Below, one piece after another: positions 12,201 through 22,000 of a stretch of 64,000 nucleotides of DNA. The position numbers and the translations under genes are program-made. The notes under the pieces were generated by a model. It saw nothing but the letters and a program-made list of their open reading frames with translations. It searched no databases and was not told where the DNA came from. This DNA comes from Protonemura montana (lineage: Eukaryota > Arthropoda > Insecta > Plecoptera > Nemouridae). Positions within the stretch are counted from its first letter, which is position 1. Each line of letters starts with the position of its first letter. The DNA lies in NCBI GenBank assembly GCA_947568835.1, contig OX387611.1:1244001-1308000 (forward strand). Reading direction: 5' to 3'.

Positions 12201-15007
12201 GATCTCTGTGCCACTAAATAAGGCGATGTCCCTCGAGGCAATCAACCGACGTGCTGAGTCATCTTTAGTAAAACAGTCAGGAAGAAACAAGCGTCCTGGT
12301 CTTGGATTTTATCAATCTTGCAAAACACCTTCAGAATTGTCCCACCGATCTTGGCCTTACAGTGTCCATCAGGATTCTGCATCTAATTCTGTTGAACAAA
12401 CTTCGAGTGGCGTCAACTTTCACCTACTTCCTCCCGCGAAACGCATGCATCTGTCCGCAGATTCAGTGTTTAAACTTAACCCACAGCCAAACTCGACTTT
12501 TAATACGACAAACGGTCCCTTTTATTTCGGTTCCTCTTCGCTGTCCAATGTACTGAAGGGGAAGTTGAACCCTGGACAATCGAACTTCAATCAAGCTTCC
12601 CAAGCCCCGGCGAGCGTTCTTCCTTGGAGAAGACCAGCACAGGGACGGGAACACCAGCCCACGACACAGCAACAAGCAAAAGTAAAGACGCTTTTTCAAC
12701 CGAATCCCCAACAAATGCCCTTCAGTTTCGGACCTCAGTTCAGAACGCCAGCCTCGTTAAACCTTCGCGGAGGCCCTCAACCTTTGAACCGTTTGCAAAA
12801 CCCTCTGTGCGGGTTTGGAAATGGATCACTATCAGGACCTCAGTTTCCAACGCCGTCCTCCTTCGGTGCTGTCCTCGGCATGGGCCTAATGGACTCTCGA
12901 AGAACTGTCCTGAGTCCAACAGCGCAAACTCCACGAGCTACAAACGAGTTTGGTATCGATTTAATGTCAGAACCTCGTGCTTCGAAGAATTCTCAAGATG
13001 GTGGTGGAACGGGAAATGAAGACGCTGGAAGTGACGAAACTTTAATTCGTTGAACAAAAAATTTAAATTTGTTATTAAATTGGCAAGCTTGAAAATTGGC
13101 AGGCATTGAATATTAAGTAGATATTTTAATAAATGTCTAAATTTGTGTGGCAATCAGATAATGCTGCTGTGATGTTCGTCTGTCAACTTGATCAACTAGA
13201 ATGTGCAGCACGATTATTCACTAACAATCCATGTTTGAGATTATTTTTATCTAACCAAGTCAAAAAAACCCAGAAAAGGCTACATTTTGCAGACTTTTCC
13301 TGGCGAACCGTTCAAGTTTGTTATCTAGTAATAAACTATGATGCGGATAAAAAATTCAAATTTGTTAGAACAAGATTTTTGCTATCAAAAAATGAGTGTA
13401 TTTTATTTCGTACTTTGTCCCTAGCTCAGTTAAAAAATCCGACAAGTGGAATTTAAAACCGAAACAGGAGCTAACTTTTTGTATTCAATTTTTAGTTCCT
13501 TAAATTAAAAATTCTTGCCAGGAAACTTCGGCTTCATCCGGTTTGAAATCTCGATCATTGCCCTTCATAATAAAACAATGAATCTTAAAAACAAGTAAAC
13601 CCAGCATTGCTTAGTGCAAGCGTTTGCAATTTAAATCAGATTTCACATCAGCCCTGTCTATTTTTATAAAAACAATTTTTGAGTTTGGTTTTCAAGTCTA
13701 GATTGCAAACTGATTGACTTCGGTTCGACTCCCTGCTCACGCAGTGTTGCCATATCCCCAGCGGTTTGCTGACGTCAGTGGCGGACGTTTATCGACAATT
13801 CGGCGTTGCCGGCTTCTTCGCTGGGGTCGCTCCTATGCTACTGTACGAGCTCGGCTCCACTGCGTTGGCAACACTGCTTTTACATGCCGCACGCCGCTGG
13901 ATCAGCGCGGACGAGCGTGTGCAAAAGATTGCTCCAATCGCATGCCAGGTTTGTGTTTGACGACGCACTTTTCTGACAACGCATCATGTGGCACTGGTAT
14001 AATGGCGTCTAGCCACATCTAGCCTAGAAGGTAGGAGGGAAAACCCGGTGCCGGTAAGAAGTCTATAACTTCTGTCGAAGAGCACCAAGGGGACCACCGG
14101 CTCAACGTCCCTTCCGAAGGACGGTACAACGCGAACAGGATTCCTCCACAAATCCATGTTTTGGAGAGGTTGATAAGCAAGGCGAGTGAAGTTGCTGTCG
14201 AGAGGTTGATAAGCAAGGCGAGTAAAGTTGCTATCTAGAGGTTGATAAGCAAGGCGAGTGAAGTTGCTGTCGAGAGGTTGATAAGCAAGGCGAGTGGAGT
14301 TGCTGTCGAGAGGTTGATAAGCAAGGCGAGTAAAGTTGCTGTCTAGAGGTTGATAAGCAAGGCGAGTGAAGTTGCTGTCGAGAGGTTGATAAGCAAGGCG
14401 AGTGAAGTTGCTGTCGAGAGGTTGATAAGCAAGGCGAGTGAAGTTGCTGTCGTGAGGTTGATAAGCAAGGCGAGTGAAGTTGCTGTCGAGAGGTTGATAA
14501 GCAAGGCGAGTGAAGTTGCTGTTGAGAGGTTGATAAGCAAGGCGAGTGAAGTTGCTGTCGAGAGATTGACAAGCAAGGCGAGTGAAGTTGCTGTCGAGAG
14601 GTTGATAAGCAAGGCGAGTGAAGTTGCTGTCGAGAGGTTGATAAGCAAGGCGAGTGAAGTTGCTGTCGAGAGATTGACAAGCAAGGCGAGTGAAGTTGCT
14701 GTCGAGAGATTGACAAGCAAGGCGAGTGAAGTTGCTGTGGAGAGATTGACAAGCAAGGCGAGTGAAGTTCCTGAGCTACTTTTCTGTCTGCCAGCTGGTA
14801 TCGCAGTGCGCATGTTTGCCTCTGCAAACTGTGGCCAACACGACAGCTTCGTGCGCGCTTGGTCTGGAGCCAGGTGTACCAACCTACAACAGCTGGGTCG
14901 ACTGCTGGCGCCATCTTGCGAGCAACGGTCAGTTGACTCGCGGCACCTGGATGTTCTGCCGCACTGCACCTCGTGCCACGCACAGCCTTCTAGACGCTCT
15001 AGTGTGA
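6260..15007 (+). CDS. Mtch2: Mitochondrial carrier homologue 2 (MTCH family), six exons
   Basis: Exons: 6,260-6,340; 7,075-7,159; 8,697-8,820; 9,239-9,370; 13,762-13,948; 14,795-15,007; 822 nt, 273 aa, all introns GT-AG with matching phases (0,1,2,2,0). MTCH proteins are degenerate SLC25 carriers of the outer mitochondrial membrane; vertebrate MTCH2 (about 303 aa) acts in apoptosis, lipid homeostasis and as an insertase for tail-anchored proteins. Recognisable blocks: IGFEPLPSFISSDIWGRRV (family: VGYEPLPPTIGRNIFGRQV) across exons 1-2; HMVSIDGLSGCYRGF in exon 3; ASQPFNVITLH in exon 4; YRQFGVAGFFAGVAPMLLYE in exon 5; PTYNSWVDCW and the C-terminus in exon 6. Canonical carrier signatures are degenerate, as is normal for this family. 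Start chosen at the ATG whose exon joins the conserved GFEPLP block. A polyadenylation signal AATAAA follows at 15,012. It lies convergent to the protease cluster. Introns 1, 2, 3 and 5 each carry a tandem array; intron 4 carries a separate ORF. Confidence 0.92.
6373..6990 (+). repeat. 68-bp minisatellite in MTCH2 intron 1, about 9 copies
   Basis: Units start gagcagccaacacagtgtgt. The array stops about 85 bases before the exon 2 acceptor. The same 68-bp family occurs in reverse orientation in intron 1 of gprs (51,826-52,612), 45 kb away. Short ORFs of 63-80 codons across it are repeat artefacts. Confidence 0.95.
7300..7480 (-). mobile_element. tRNA-derived SINE copy in MTCH2 intron 2
   Basis: Minus-strand tRNA-like head (about 7,340-7,412) with a degenerate A-box and a B-box (ggagtttgagtcctggtttg). 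Flanks (acttataacctct; gggttttagtgcattcgata) match the SINE pair at 1,581-2,000. The stretch 7,481-7,782 shows only a CTTTCT-rich tract and no gene. Confidence 0.65.
7783..8462 (-). repeat. 34-bp minisatellite in MTCH2 intron 2, about 20 copies
   Basis: Unit core: acttcccactgatgctctgt. Since 34 x 3 = 102, minus frames stay open over 34-residue repeats, giving ORFs up to 277 codons that I regard as artefacts. The same family lies in inverse orientation in intron 5 of protease copy 1 (17,945-18,400). Confidence 0.95.
8878..9200 (+). repeat. GGCAT/GGCAA pentamer tract in MTCH2 intron 3
   Basis: About 60 pentamers, the reverse complement of the motif at 3,897-5,577. It nearly fills the 418-base intron between exons 3 and 4. 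Confidence 0.96.
9536..9680 (+). repeat. Dispersed repeat shared by MTCH2 intron 4 and gprs intron 7
   Basis: The block from gttgccaacctgtgg through cacattcgaatgcttc to gcaactgag matches 59,835-59,960 at roughly 80 percent by eye, same orientation. It suggests a transposed element of unknown class. Confidence 0.6.
10085..10625. repeat. About 181-bp tandem repeat, 3 copies, in MTCH2 intron 4
   Basis: Three diverged copies (about 10,085-10,260, 10,261-10,443, 10,444-10,625) share cgcctccaatattt, aaaaaaaagtacttttaga and tgtttcctgtaggctgtag. No coding content. The rest of 9,681-11,664 is AT-rich intron without recognised features. Confidence 0.85.
11665..13053 (+). CDS. Uncharacterised single-exon ORF nested in MTCH2 intron 4 (462 aa)
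   Basis: An intact 463-codon frame, ATG at 11,665 with an in-frame stop four codons upstream, stop at 13,051-13,053, and a polyadenylation signal AATAAA at 13,128. I do not recognise the protein. It is non-repetitive, unlike the other long ORFs here, and looks intrinsically disordered: rich in Ser, Asn, Gln, Pro and Arg, with a basic N-terminus (PRRSQRLLDQVNARNK, residues about 24-39), a nuclear-localisation-like PPAKRMHL (about 256-263), acidic Glu/Asp patches (CKEEISDD about residue 167) and scattered FG dipeptides (FYFG, FSFG, GFG, SSFG, EFG) in the C-terminal half. A nuclear or nucleoporin-like role is only a guess. It could be a nested retrogene, an orphan gene, or a domesticated element protein. 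It is on the same strand as the host gene and would be spliced out of MTCH2 mRNA. Confidence 0.6.
   Translation: MAPQARRSESLAELPSDFHLSNQPRRSQRLLDQVNARNKQGGGVAVRQNSRQQSRKSRAGSKLGNQGVKRSNTNNTSSRFIDVESTRGHGSSGNSGAGQFDAGSAVNQDERLESAPRICAEQELKPVDLSQLKKEPVLLAPALCSSAGLLHGNETTSRSQFGSTTTGCKEEISDDTEREISVPLNKAMSLEAINRRAESSLVKQSGRNKRPGLGFYQSCKTPSELSHRSWPYSVHQDSASNSVEQTSSGVNFHLLPPAKRMHLSADSVFKLNPQPNSTFNTTNGPFYFGSSSLSNVLKGKLNPGQSNFNQASQAPASVLPWRRPAQGREHQPTTQQQAKVKTLFQPNPQQMPFSFGPQFRTPASLNLRGGPQPLNRLQNPLCGFGNGSLSGPQFPTPSSFGAVLGMGLMDSRRTVLSPTAQTPRATNEFGIDLMSEPRASKNSQDGGGTGNEDAGSDETLIR
13128..13133 (+). terminator. Possible polyadenylation signal of the nested ORF
   Basis: AATAAA 75 bases after the stop codon at 13,053. 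The remaining intron to 13,761 shows no further feature. Confidence 0.45.
14163..14766 (+). repeat. 36-bp minisatellite in MTCH2 intron 5, about 17 copies
   Basis: Unit core gttgataagcaaggcgagtg. It directly continues a reverse-oriented piece of the 5S-type SINE body (14,040-14,162, containing ggacggtacaacgcgaacag), so the unit is an amplified segment of that SINE. The array ends only about 28 bases before the exon 6 acceptor. The period is a multiple of three, producing open frames that run into exon 6 sequence out of frame. Confidence 0.93.
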
Positions 15008-15011
15008 CGTC

Positions 15012-15017
15012 AATAAA
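15012..15017 (+). terminator. Polyadenylation signal of the MTCH2-like gene
   Basis: AATAAA five bases after the stop codon at 15,005-15,007. The close spacing is unusual but the match is perfect. Confidence 0.6.
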
Positions 15018-15384
15018 ACAAACCTTGCTGCACAACGGTGTTTTATTTTTTTTGAAGAATATACATTTTTTTGCCTACGGTAGGGACCATAGAATTTTGT
15101 TATTAATTTTTTTTTCACGTTTAAAAAAGAACGTTTACCTTGAATGCAACGGAAACGGAAACTTTGTGCAATACAAGATGGCCGCCAAGTGGCCACGTCA
15201 TCTAACCTCTAAGAAGCCCAGTCCAGTAACGGAGATATTAAACATATACGTTGGAGCTAAAGGATTTTGTAAACGCAGACTTGCATTCGGCTTCTTTTCA
15301 TTGAAGATTGCTGAACTGCAACCAAACTCGTAGCCGTCGGTGGAAGCGTGAAACCTGTGATGTCAACCAATCAGATAATAACCT

Positions 15385-15890
15385 GGATAGAGCATAGCAT
15401 CCAGCCAGCTGATCTCAAATAACCTGGATAGAGCATAGGATCCAGCCAGCTGATCTCAAATAACTTGGATAGAGCATAGGATCCAGCCAGCTGATCTCAA
15501 ATACCCTGGATAGAGCATAGGATCCAGTCAGCTGATCTCAAATAACCTGGATAGGGCATAAGATCCAGCCAGCTGATCTCAAATAACCTGGATAGAGCAT
15601 AGGATCCAGCCAGCTGATCTCAAATAACATGGATAGAGCATAGGATCCAGCCAGCTGATCTCAAATAACCTGGATTGAGCATAGGATCTAGACAGCTGAT
15701 CTCAAATAACCTGCATAGACCATAGGATCCAGTCAGCTGATCTCAAATAACCTGGATAGAGCATAGGATCCAGACAGCTGATCTCAAATTACCTGGATAG
15801 AGCATTGGATCCAGCCAGATGATCTCAAATAACCTGGATAGAGCATTGGATCCAGCCAGCTGGTCTCAATTTACTTGTATAGAGAATAGA
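15385..15890. repeat. 41-bp minisatellite downstream of protease copy 1, about 12 copies
   Basis: Unit core aacctggatagagcatagga followed by tccagccagctgatctca. The same family fills intron 1 of all three proteases and recurs at 24,732-24,830 and 36,055-36,490, always in the same orientation. The bases before it (15,290-15,370) match 35,800-35,900, marking homologous 3' flanks. Confidence 0.95.
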
Positions 15891-16000
15891 ACCCTGCCAG
15901 CAGGACCTTCAAGATGGCGTTCATGTTGATTGAATGTCAAAATATTGCCACAGGCTCTGCTATGGAGGTTAATTGCGATTAAAAATAAGAACCAGGTTAC

Positions 16001-19000
16001 CTAGGAATCGACGACGACATCTGAGTGTTTTTGGATCCAATCTAAAAAGTGTGACACTCGAGTAAATACGTTGGGCACGCCGATCTCGGCAGTTTGACTG
16101 CCAGCCGAGACGATGCCGACAACGCGGGGAATGTCTTCAGCGTCCCGCCAAACGAGTGGACTGCCAGAGTCACCCTGCGGAGATCAGTACAGAGGCGAGA
16201 TGGGATGACTAGAGGAACACTGGTTTGCACCGGCCAAACTGTTGAACTGATTTTAATAAAATGTACAGGATACTAACGCTAGGAATGGAACGCTTATGTT
16301 TAGCTATCCGTTGAGCAAACGAGCCAGCAACATGTGGTTACGGTAGGTGCCACATAATGGCGCTTGCGGATGTTGTTTTAAATAAAAACCTAGAATTAAA
16401 AAGTTACGACTACCTAAAAAAGCTTCTACTCCAATAGCTCCCACTCCAATATACCTGAGAATGCTGCCGCTCCAATAGACCTGAGTAAGCTCCCACTTCG
16501 ATAGATCTGAGTAAGCTCACACTACAACAGACCTAAATAAGCTCCCACTACAATATACTTGAGCAAGCTCCTACTCCAATAGACCTGAGTAAGCTCCCAC
16601 TCAAATAGACCTGAGTAAGCTCCCACTCCAATAGACCTGAGTAAGCTTCCACTCCAATAGATCTGAGTAAGCTCCCACTCAAATAGACCTGAGTAAGCTC
16701 ACACTCCAATTAACCTGAGTAAGCTCCCACTCAAATAGACCTGAGTAAGCTCACACTCCAATTAACCTGAGTAAGCTTCCACTCCAATAGATCTGAGTAA
16801 GCTCCCACTCAAATAGACCTGAGTAAGCTCCCACTCCAATATACCTGAGTAAGCTCCCACTCCAATAGACATGAGTAAGCTCCCACTCCAATAGACCTGA
16901 GTAAGCTCCCACTCCAATAGACATGAGTAAGCTCCCACTCCAATATACCTGAGTAAGCTCCCACTCCAATAGACATGTTTAAGCTCCCACTCCAATAGAC
17001 CTGAGTAAGCTCCCACTCCAATAGACCTGAGTAAGCTCCCACTCCAATAGACCTGAGTTAGCTCCCACTCTAATAGACCTGAGTAAGCTCCCACTCCAAT
17101 AACCTGAGTAAGCTCCCACTCCAATAGACATGAGTAAGCTCCCACTCCAATAGACTAGAGTAAGCTCCCACTCCAATAGACCTGAGTAAGCTCCCACTCC
17201 AAAAGACATGAGTTAGCTCCCACTCCAATATACCTGAGTAAGCTCCCACTCCAATAGACATGAGTAAGCTCCCACTCCAATAGACCTGAGTAAGCTCCCA
17301 CTCCAATAGACATGAGTAAGCTCCCACTCCAATATACCTGAGTAAGCTCCCACTCCAATAGACCTGAGTAAGCTCCAACTCCAATAGACATGTATAAGCT
17401 CCAACTCCAATAGACCTGAGTAAGCTCCCACTCCAATAGACCTGAGTAAGCTCCCACTCCAATAGACCTGAGTAAACTCCCACTCCAATAGACCTGAACA
17501 AGCTCCCACTCCAATAGACCTGAGTAAGCTCCCACTCCAATAGACCTGAGTAAGCTCCCACTCCAATATACCTGAGTAAGCTCGGATAGCTTTAACACGT
17601 TTGCATTTACCTTGTAAACAGCATGGCCTTCAGACGTGCTCGTACAGATGTGAGCCTGAGTCACACTTATGTTGAGACATTCAAAGACCTTCTCCGCGCA
17701 GGATGTGAGAGGCATCACTTTCATCCTGGTCCAAAGAAGGTTGTCCGGCTTGACCTCAATCTCTGCCAGGAGCAAAAGTATAACAACAGAAAACATTTCA
17801 ATTGTACTAACTAGTATTTTATTTGCATTCTTCAGGAAAAAAAATGTTCAGCAAAGTTGGAGACAAAGTTTAAAATAAATTTTTATAACCATTTGGTCGT
17901 TAGTAGAAATACGGTCGCTATGTCACGTGTCTGGGATATATATATATGCTCAACTACAGAGCATCAGTGGGAAGTATATATGTTCAACTACAGAGCATCA
18001 GTGGGAAGTATATATGTTCAACTACAGAGCATCAGTGGGAAGTATATATGTTCAACTACAGAGCATCAGTGGGAAGTATATATGTTCAACTACAGAGCAT
18101 CAGTAGGAAGTATATATGTTCAACTACAGAGCATCAGTGGGAAGTATATATGTTCAACTACAGAGCATCAGTGGGAAGTATATATGTTCAACTACAGAGC
18201 ATCAGTGGGAAGTATTTATGTTCAACTACAGAGCATCAGTGGGAAGTATATATGTTCAACTACAGAGCATCAGTGGGAAGTATATATGTTCAACTACAGA
18301 GCATCAGTGGGAAGTATATATGTTCAACTACAGAGCATCAGTGGGAAGTATATATGTTCAACTACAGAGCATCATTGGGAGTTATATATGTTCAACTTCT
18401 AAGTGTCGCATGGTTGAATAAAGGACCCTCACAAGGGCGATGAGGCCTAAGCGACTCGTATAGACGAGGTTTTAGAAACTCTTAGAAGCTTTTCAACGGC
18501 CACGTAGATAGAGTGGACTGTCACTATTCCTCGAATTTCAGACCACTGAAACTTGTTGTTCTTTTTAACCCAAACTAGAGAGGAGCGACATGCAGGTCTC
18601 AGCAGGACCAGAGCCTGTAACATTGGGCTCTCGGCAGCCATTGAAGGGGGGACATTGACTAACTCACCAGAGGAAGTTCTACCCCACCCCGACACGTCGA
18701 CCAACTCGTCATCAAGCAGTGATACGTGAGACAACCGCGGCAATCTGATCGGCGCTAGCAACGCTGAAACATTACATGACAAGTGGGTATCGAACCACGG
18801 ACCTATCAGTGCTACACAGGACATTGCAGTGCACGACGCCTGGTATCAGGCTGGAATGACGTCGTGGGGGAGGGTAACACTGCTTATGGTAGCAACGCGC
18901 CGTGCTAAAGTATAGCAAGGAGTATGCACTGCTAGCCCCAGCATGACATTGCAGTGCCCAACGCCTGGTATCAGGCTGCAATGACGGGGTGGGGGAGGGT

Positions 19001-22000
19001 AACGCTGCTTATGACAGCACCGCGCCGTGCTAAAGTATAGCAAGGAGTAGGCACTGCTAGCCCCAGCATGACATTGCACTGCACGACGCCTGGTATCAGG
19101 CTGGAATGACGGGGTGGGGGAGGGTAACGCTGCTTATGACAGCACCGCGCCGTGCTAAAGTATAGCAAGGAGTATGCACTTCTAGCCCCAGCATGACATT
19201 GCAGTGCACGACGCCTGGTATCAGGCTGGAATGACGTGGTGGGGGAGGGTAACGCTGCACCGAGCCATGCTAAAGTATAGCAAGGAGTATGCACTGCTAG
19301 CCACGGCATGACATTAAAGTGCACGACGCCTGGTATCAGGCTGGAATGACGGGGTGGGGGAGGTTAACGCTGCTTATGACAGCACCGCGCCGTGCTAAAG
19401 TATAGCAAGGAGTATACACTGCTAGCCCCTGCATGACATTGCCGTGCACGACGCCTGGTATCAGGCTGGAATGACAGGGTGGGGGAGGGTGACACTGCTT
19501 ATGGCAGCATCACGCCGTGCTAAAGTATAGCAAGGAGTATGCACTGCTAGCCCTAGCATGACATTGCAGTGCAGGTTGCGTTCCTGCGAGCGCGAACGAT
19601 ATGAAAGATGATCTCAGCATGTACATGCCCTTACAAGCCAGGTTGATACGTAGCTGGTTACGCATGCGGCATTCTTTGTGTTAGTCTTCTATTTAACAGT
19701 ATTATGTTATAATTAAGTGTAGTGTTTATTAATTAATTTGGTTGATGGTTCTCATTGTTTGACTTGAAAAAAATATGACAATTTTGTGTTCGATAGCATC
19801 CGTAAACGATTCTTTTTTATTTGATCGACAAATTATCTTGACCCAACACCCTTGTTTTAGTTACATCCAATCATAACCTACAAACTCAATGCTGTTATGT
19901 GCTCCAGGGTTTGTAGCCTTGACTCACCCGTCCACTCTTCGGGCAACTTCGAGTCGAGCCGAACTAACCCGATGTCGTTAGTTATGTTGGGCAACGAACT
20001 CCAGAAGTTCTCGTGGGCTATTAATTCAGCAGCTTGCCTCGTCACTTCCATGTTCAAGCGTGATAATGAGCCGAATATCATCACGAGACTCTCGATGTTG
20101 CTACAAAGTGGCCGTGCCAAGAAAGTGAGGTTATGTCTTGCCATTGACAGATGAGTGCTACTCAGGACGTGTATCAATGAACTGTCAATGGAAGTTGGAA
20201 GAAATCGAGAGGCAACGAACTGCTTGTCGAGTTGGAAGTAACGTTCCTCGTGAGATCACCGAAGTAAAAAAACATTGCGCTGAGTTAGATATTGGATGGG
20301 AGTCCATCTTACACGTGACCAGTTCGGTTCGGGAGAGAGGTTGGAGGGATGAAAGTCAATACAGCAACTTCACTCGCTTTGCTTATCAACCTCTCGAAAG
20401 CATGAATTTGTAGAGGAACCGTGTTGTTCGCGTTGTTCGCGTTGTTCGCGTTGTTCGCGTTGTTAAGTCGGTGGTCCATTTGGTCTTCGACGAGTGTAGG
20501 CTACGTTCTAGCACAGGTTTTCCCCTTCTCTCAACTACGCTAGGTTAGGTTCACCATCATCTTCATGATCATCCACTCATAAACAAACGCCATTAGACCA
20601 GTGCCACATGGCTCATTGTCAAAACAGTGCGGTCTTAAACACCACAAATCAATCATCAATAGAGAGATGCATGCCGGGAGATTTCTTGACAAAAGAAATC
20701 AAACTTTTCGATGGCTACACTCATCACAGAACCACGATAAAACAATTAAAATTAACATTTCATGGGCTTTGTGCCCCAGAGCACGAGCCGCCTCTGGTGT
20801 GAGGTTCACTAACCTTGAGTTTGGCAGGCAGTGGGCGGCCGTGAGAACAAACGAGTGGGACAATACTGCGCCGCCGCACAGGTACGTGCGCTCTAATGTT
20901 AATGCGACCTGCCACGGGAACTGTCCATCGACTGCCGGCTGCCCTCCCACGATGAAAGCTTGACCTGGCAACACCCCAACATGCATGTAACTGTCCCTCG
21001 GCAGATAAGCCAAAGTCAAGCAACACTGCGCTGGGTCAGGTATTGGATGGGTGACCATCATACACATGACCAGTTCTGTTCGGGAGAGAGGTTGGAGGGA
21101 TGAAAGTTAAGCAACACTGCGCTGGGTCAGGTATTGGATGGGTGACCATCATACACATGACCAGTTCTATTCGGGAGAGAGGTTGGAGGGATGAAAGTTA
21201 AGCAACACTGCGCTGGGTCAGGTATTGGATGAGTGACCATCATACACATGACCAGTTCTGTTCGGGAGAGAGGTTGATGGGATGAAAGTTCAGCAACACT
21301 GCACTGGGTCAGGTATTGGATAAGTGACCATCAAACACATGACCAGCCCTGTTCGGGAGAGATGTTGGAACTTGAAGGGATATGGGTGAGGACAGCATGT
21401 GATACAGCATGGATTTGTGGGTGAATCCTGTTGTTTGCGTTATACCATCCTTCGGAAGGGACGTTAATGACGGAAATGTAAAAACGGAGGTACTCCTAGT
21501 CTTCAACAGCAGGAGGCTTAGTGCCAGCACCGAGCTCCCCTACTCCCTTCTAGGCTAGGCTATGTTCATCATCATTCTCAACATTATAACTCATTTATTA
21601 TCGCCATAAGATCAGAGCTACATAGCCCGTTGTCAACACATTAAGTCTTTTGACAGCAATAATCATATTAAGAAAATATAAACCTAGATTACAAAACGCT
21701 GTCTTATATTTCAAGATTAGACTGACTTACCAGAGCCTGTTTTAAGAGCCCGGGTGACCTTCGAGTGGACCCTGGTAGCGTTGTCTGCCCGGACCACAGA
21801 CACCTGAACACATTGCAAAGCTTGATAAACGCCCTCCCTCTGTAGGCAAGACAGACACCACACATAAAACAGCACAAAAAATGTTTGTTATAACTCGACA
21901 GTCTTCACACCACATTAAAGCCTAACCACTGAACTCGTTCTACAAGAGAAAATGAATTTCCTTTTTCAGAAACATGCTTTTTCTTGAGAAATTTCAACCG

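Noticed and set aside
14231-15035. Minus-strand ORFs of 230-250 codons
   Set aside because: Antisense of the MTCH2 exon plus the 36-bp array.
14350-15333. Plus-strand ORF of 327 codons
   Set aside because: Starts in the 36-bp array and runs through MTCH2 exon 6 in the wrong frame; the MTCH2 frame is supported by homology.
18772-19324. Minus-strand ORFs with HSLLYFSTARCCHKQ-type repeats (also 29,248-29,952)
   Set aside because: Read-outs of the 125-bp intronic repeat between protease exons 4 and 5.
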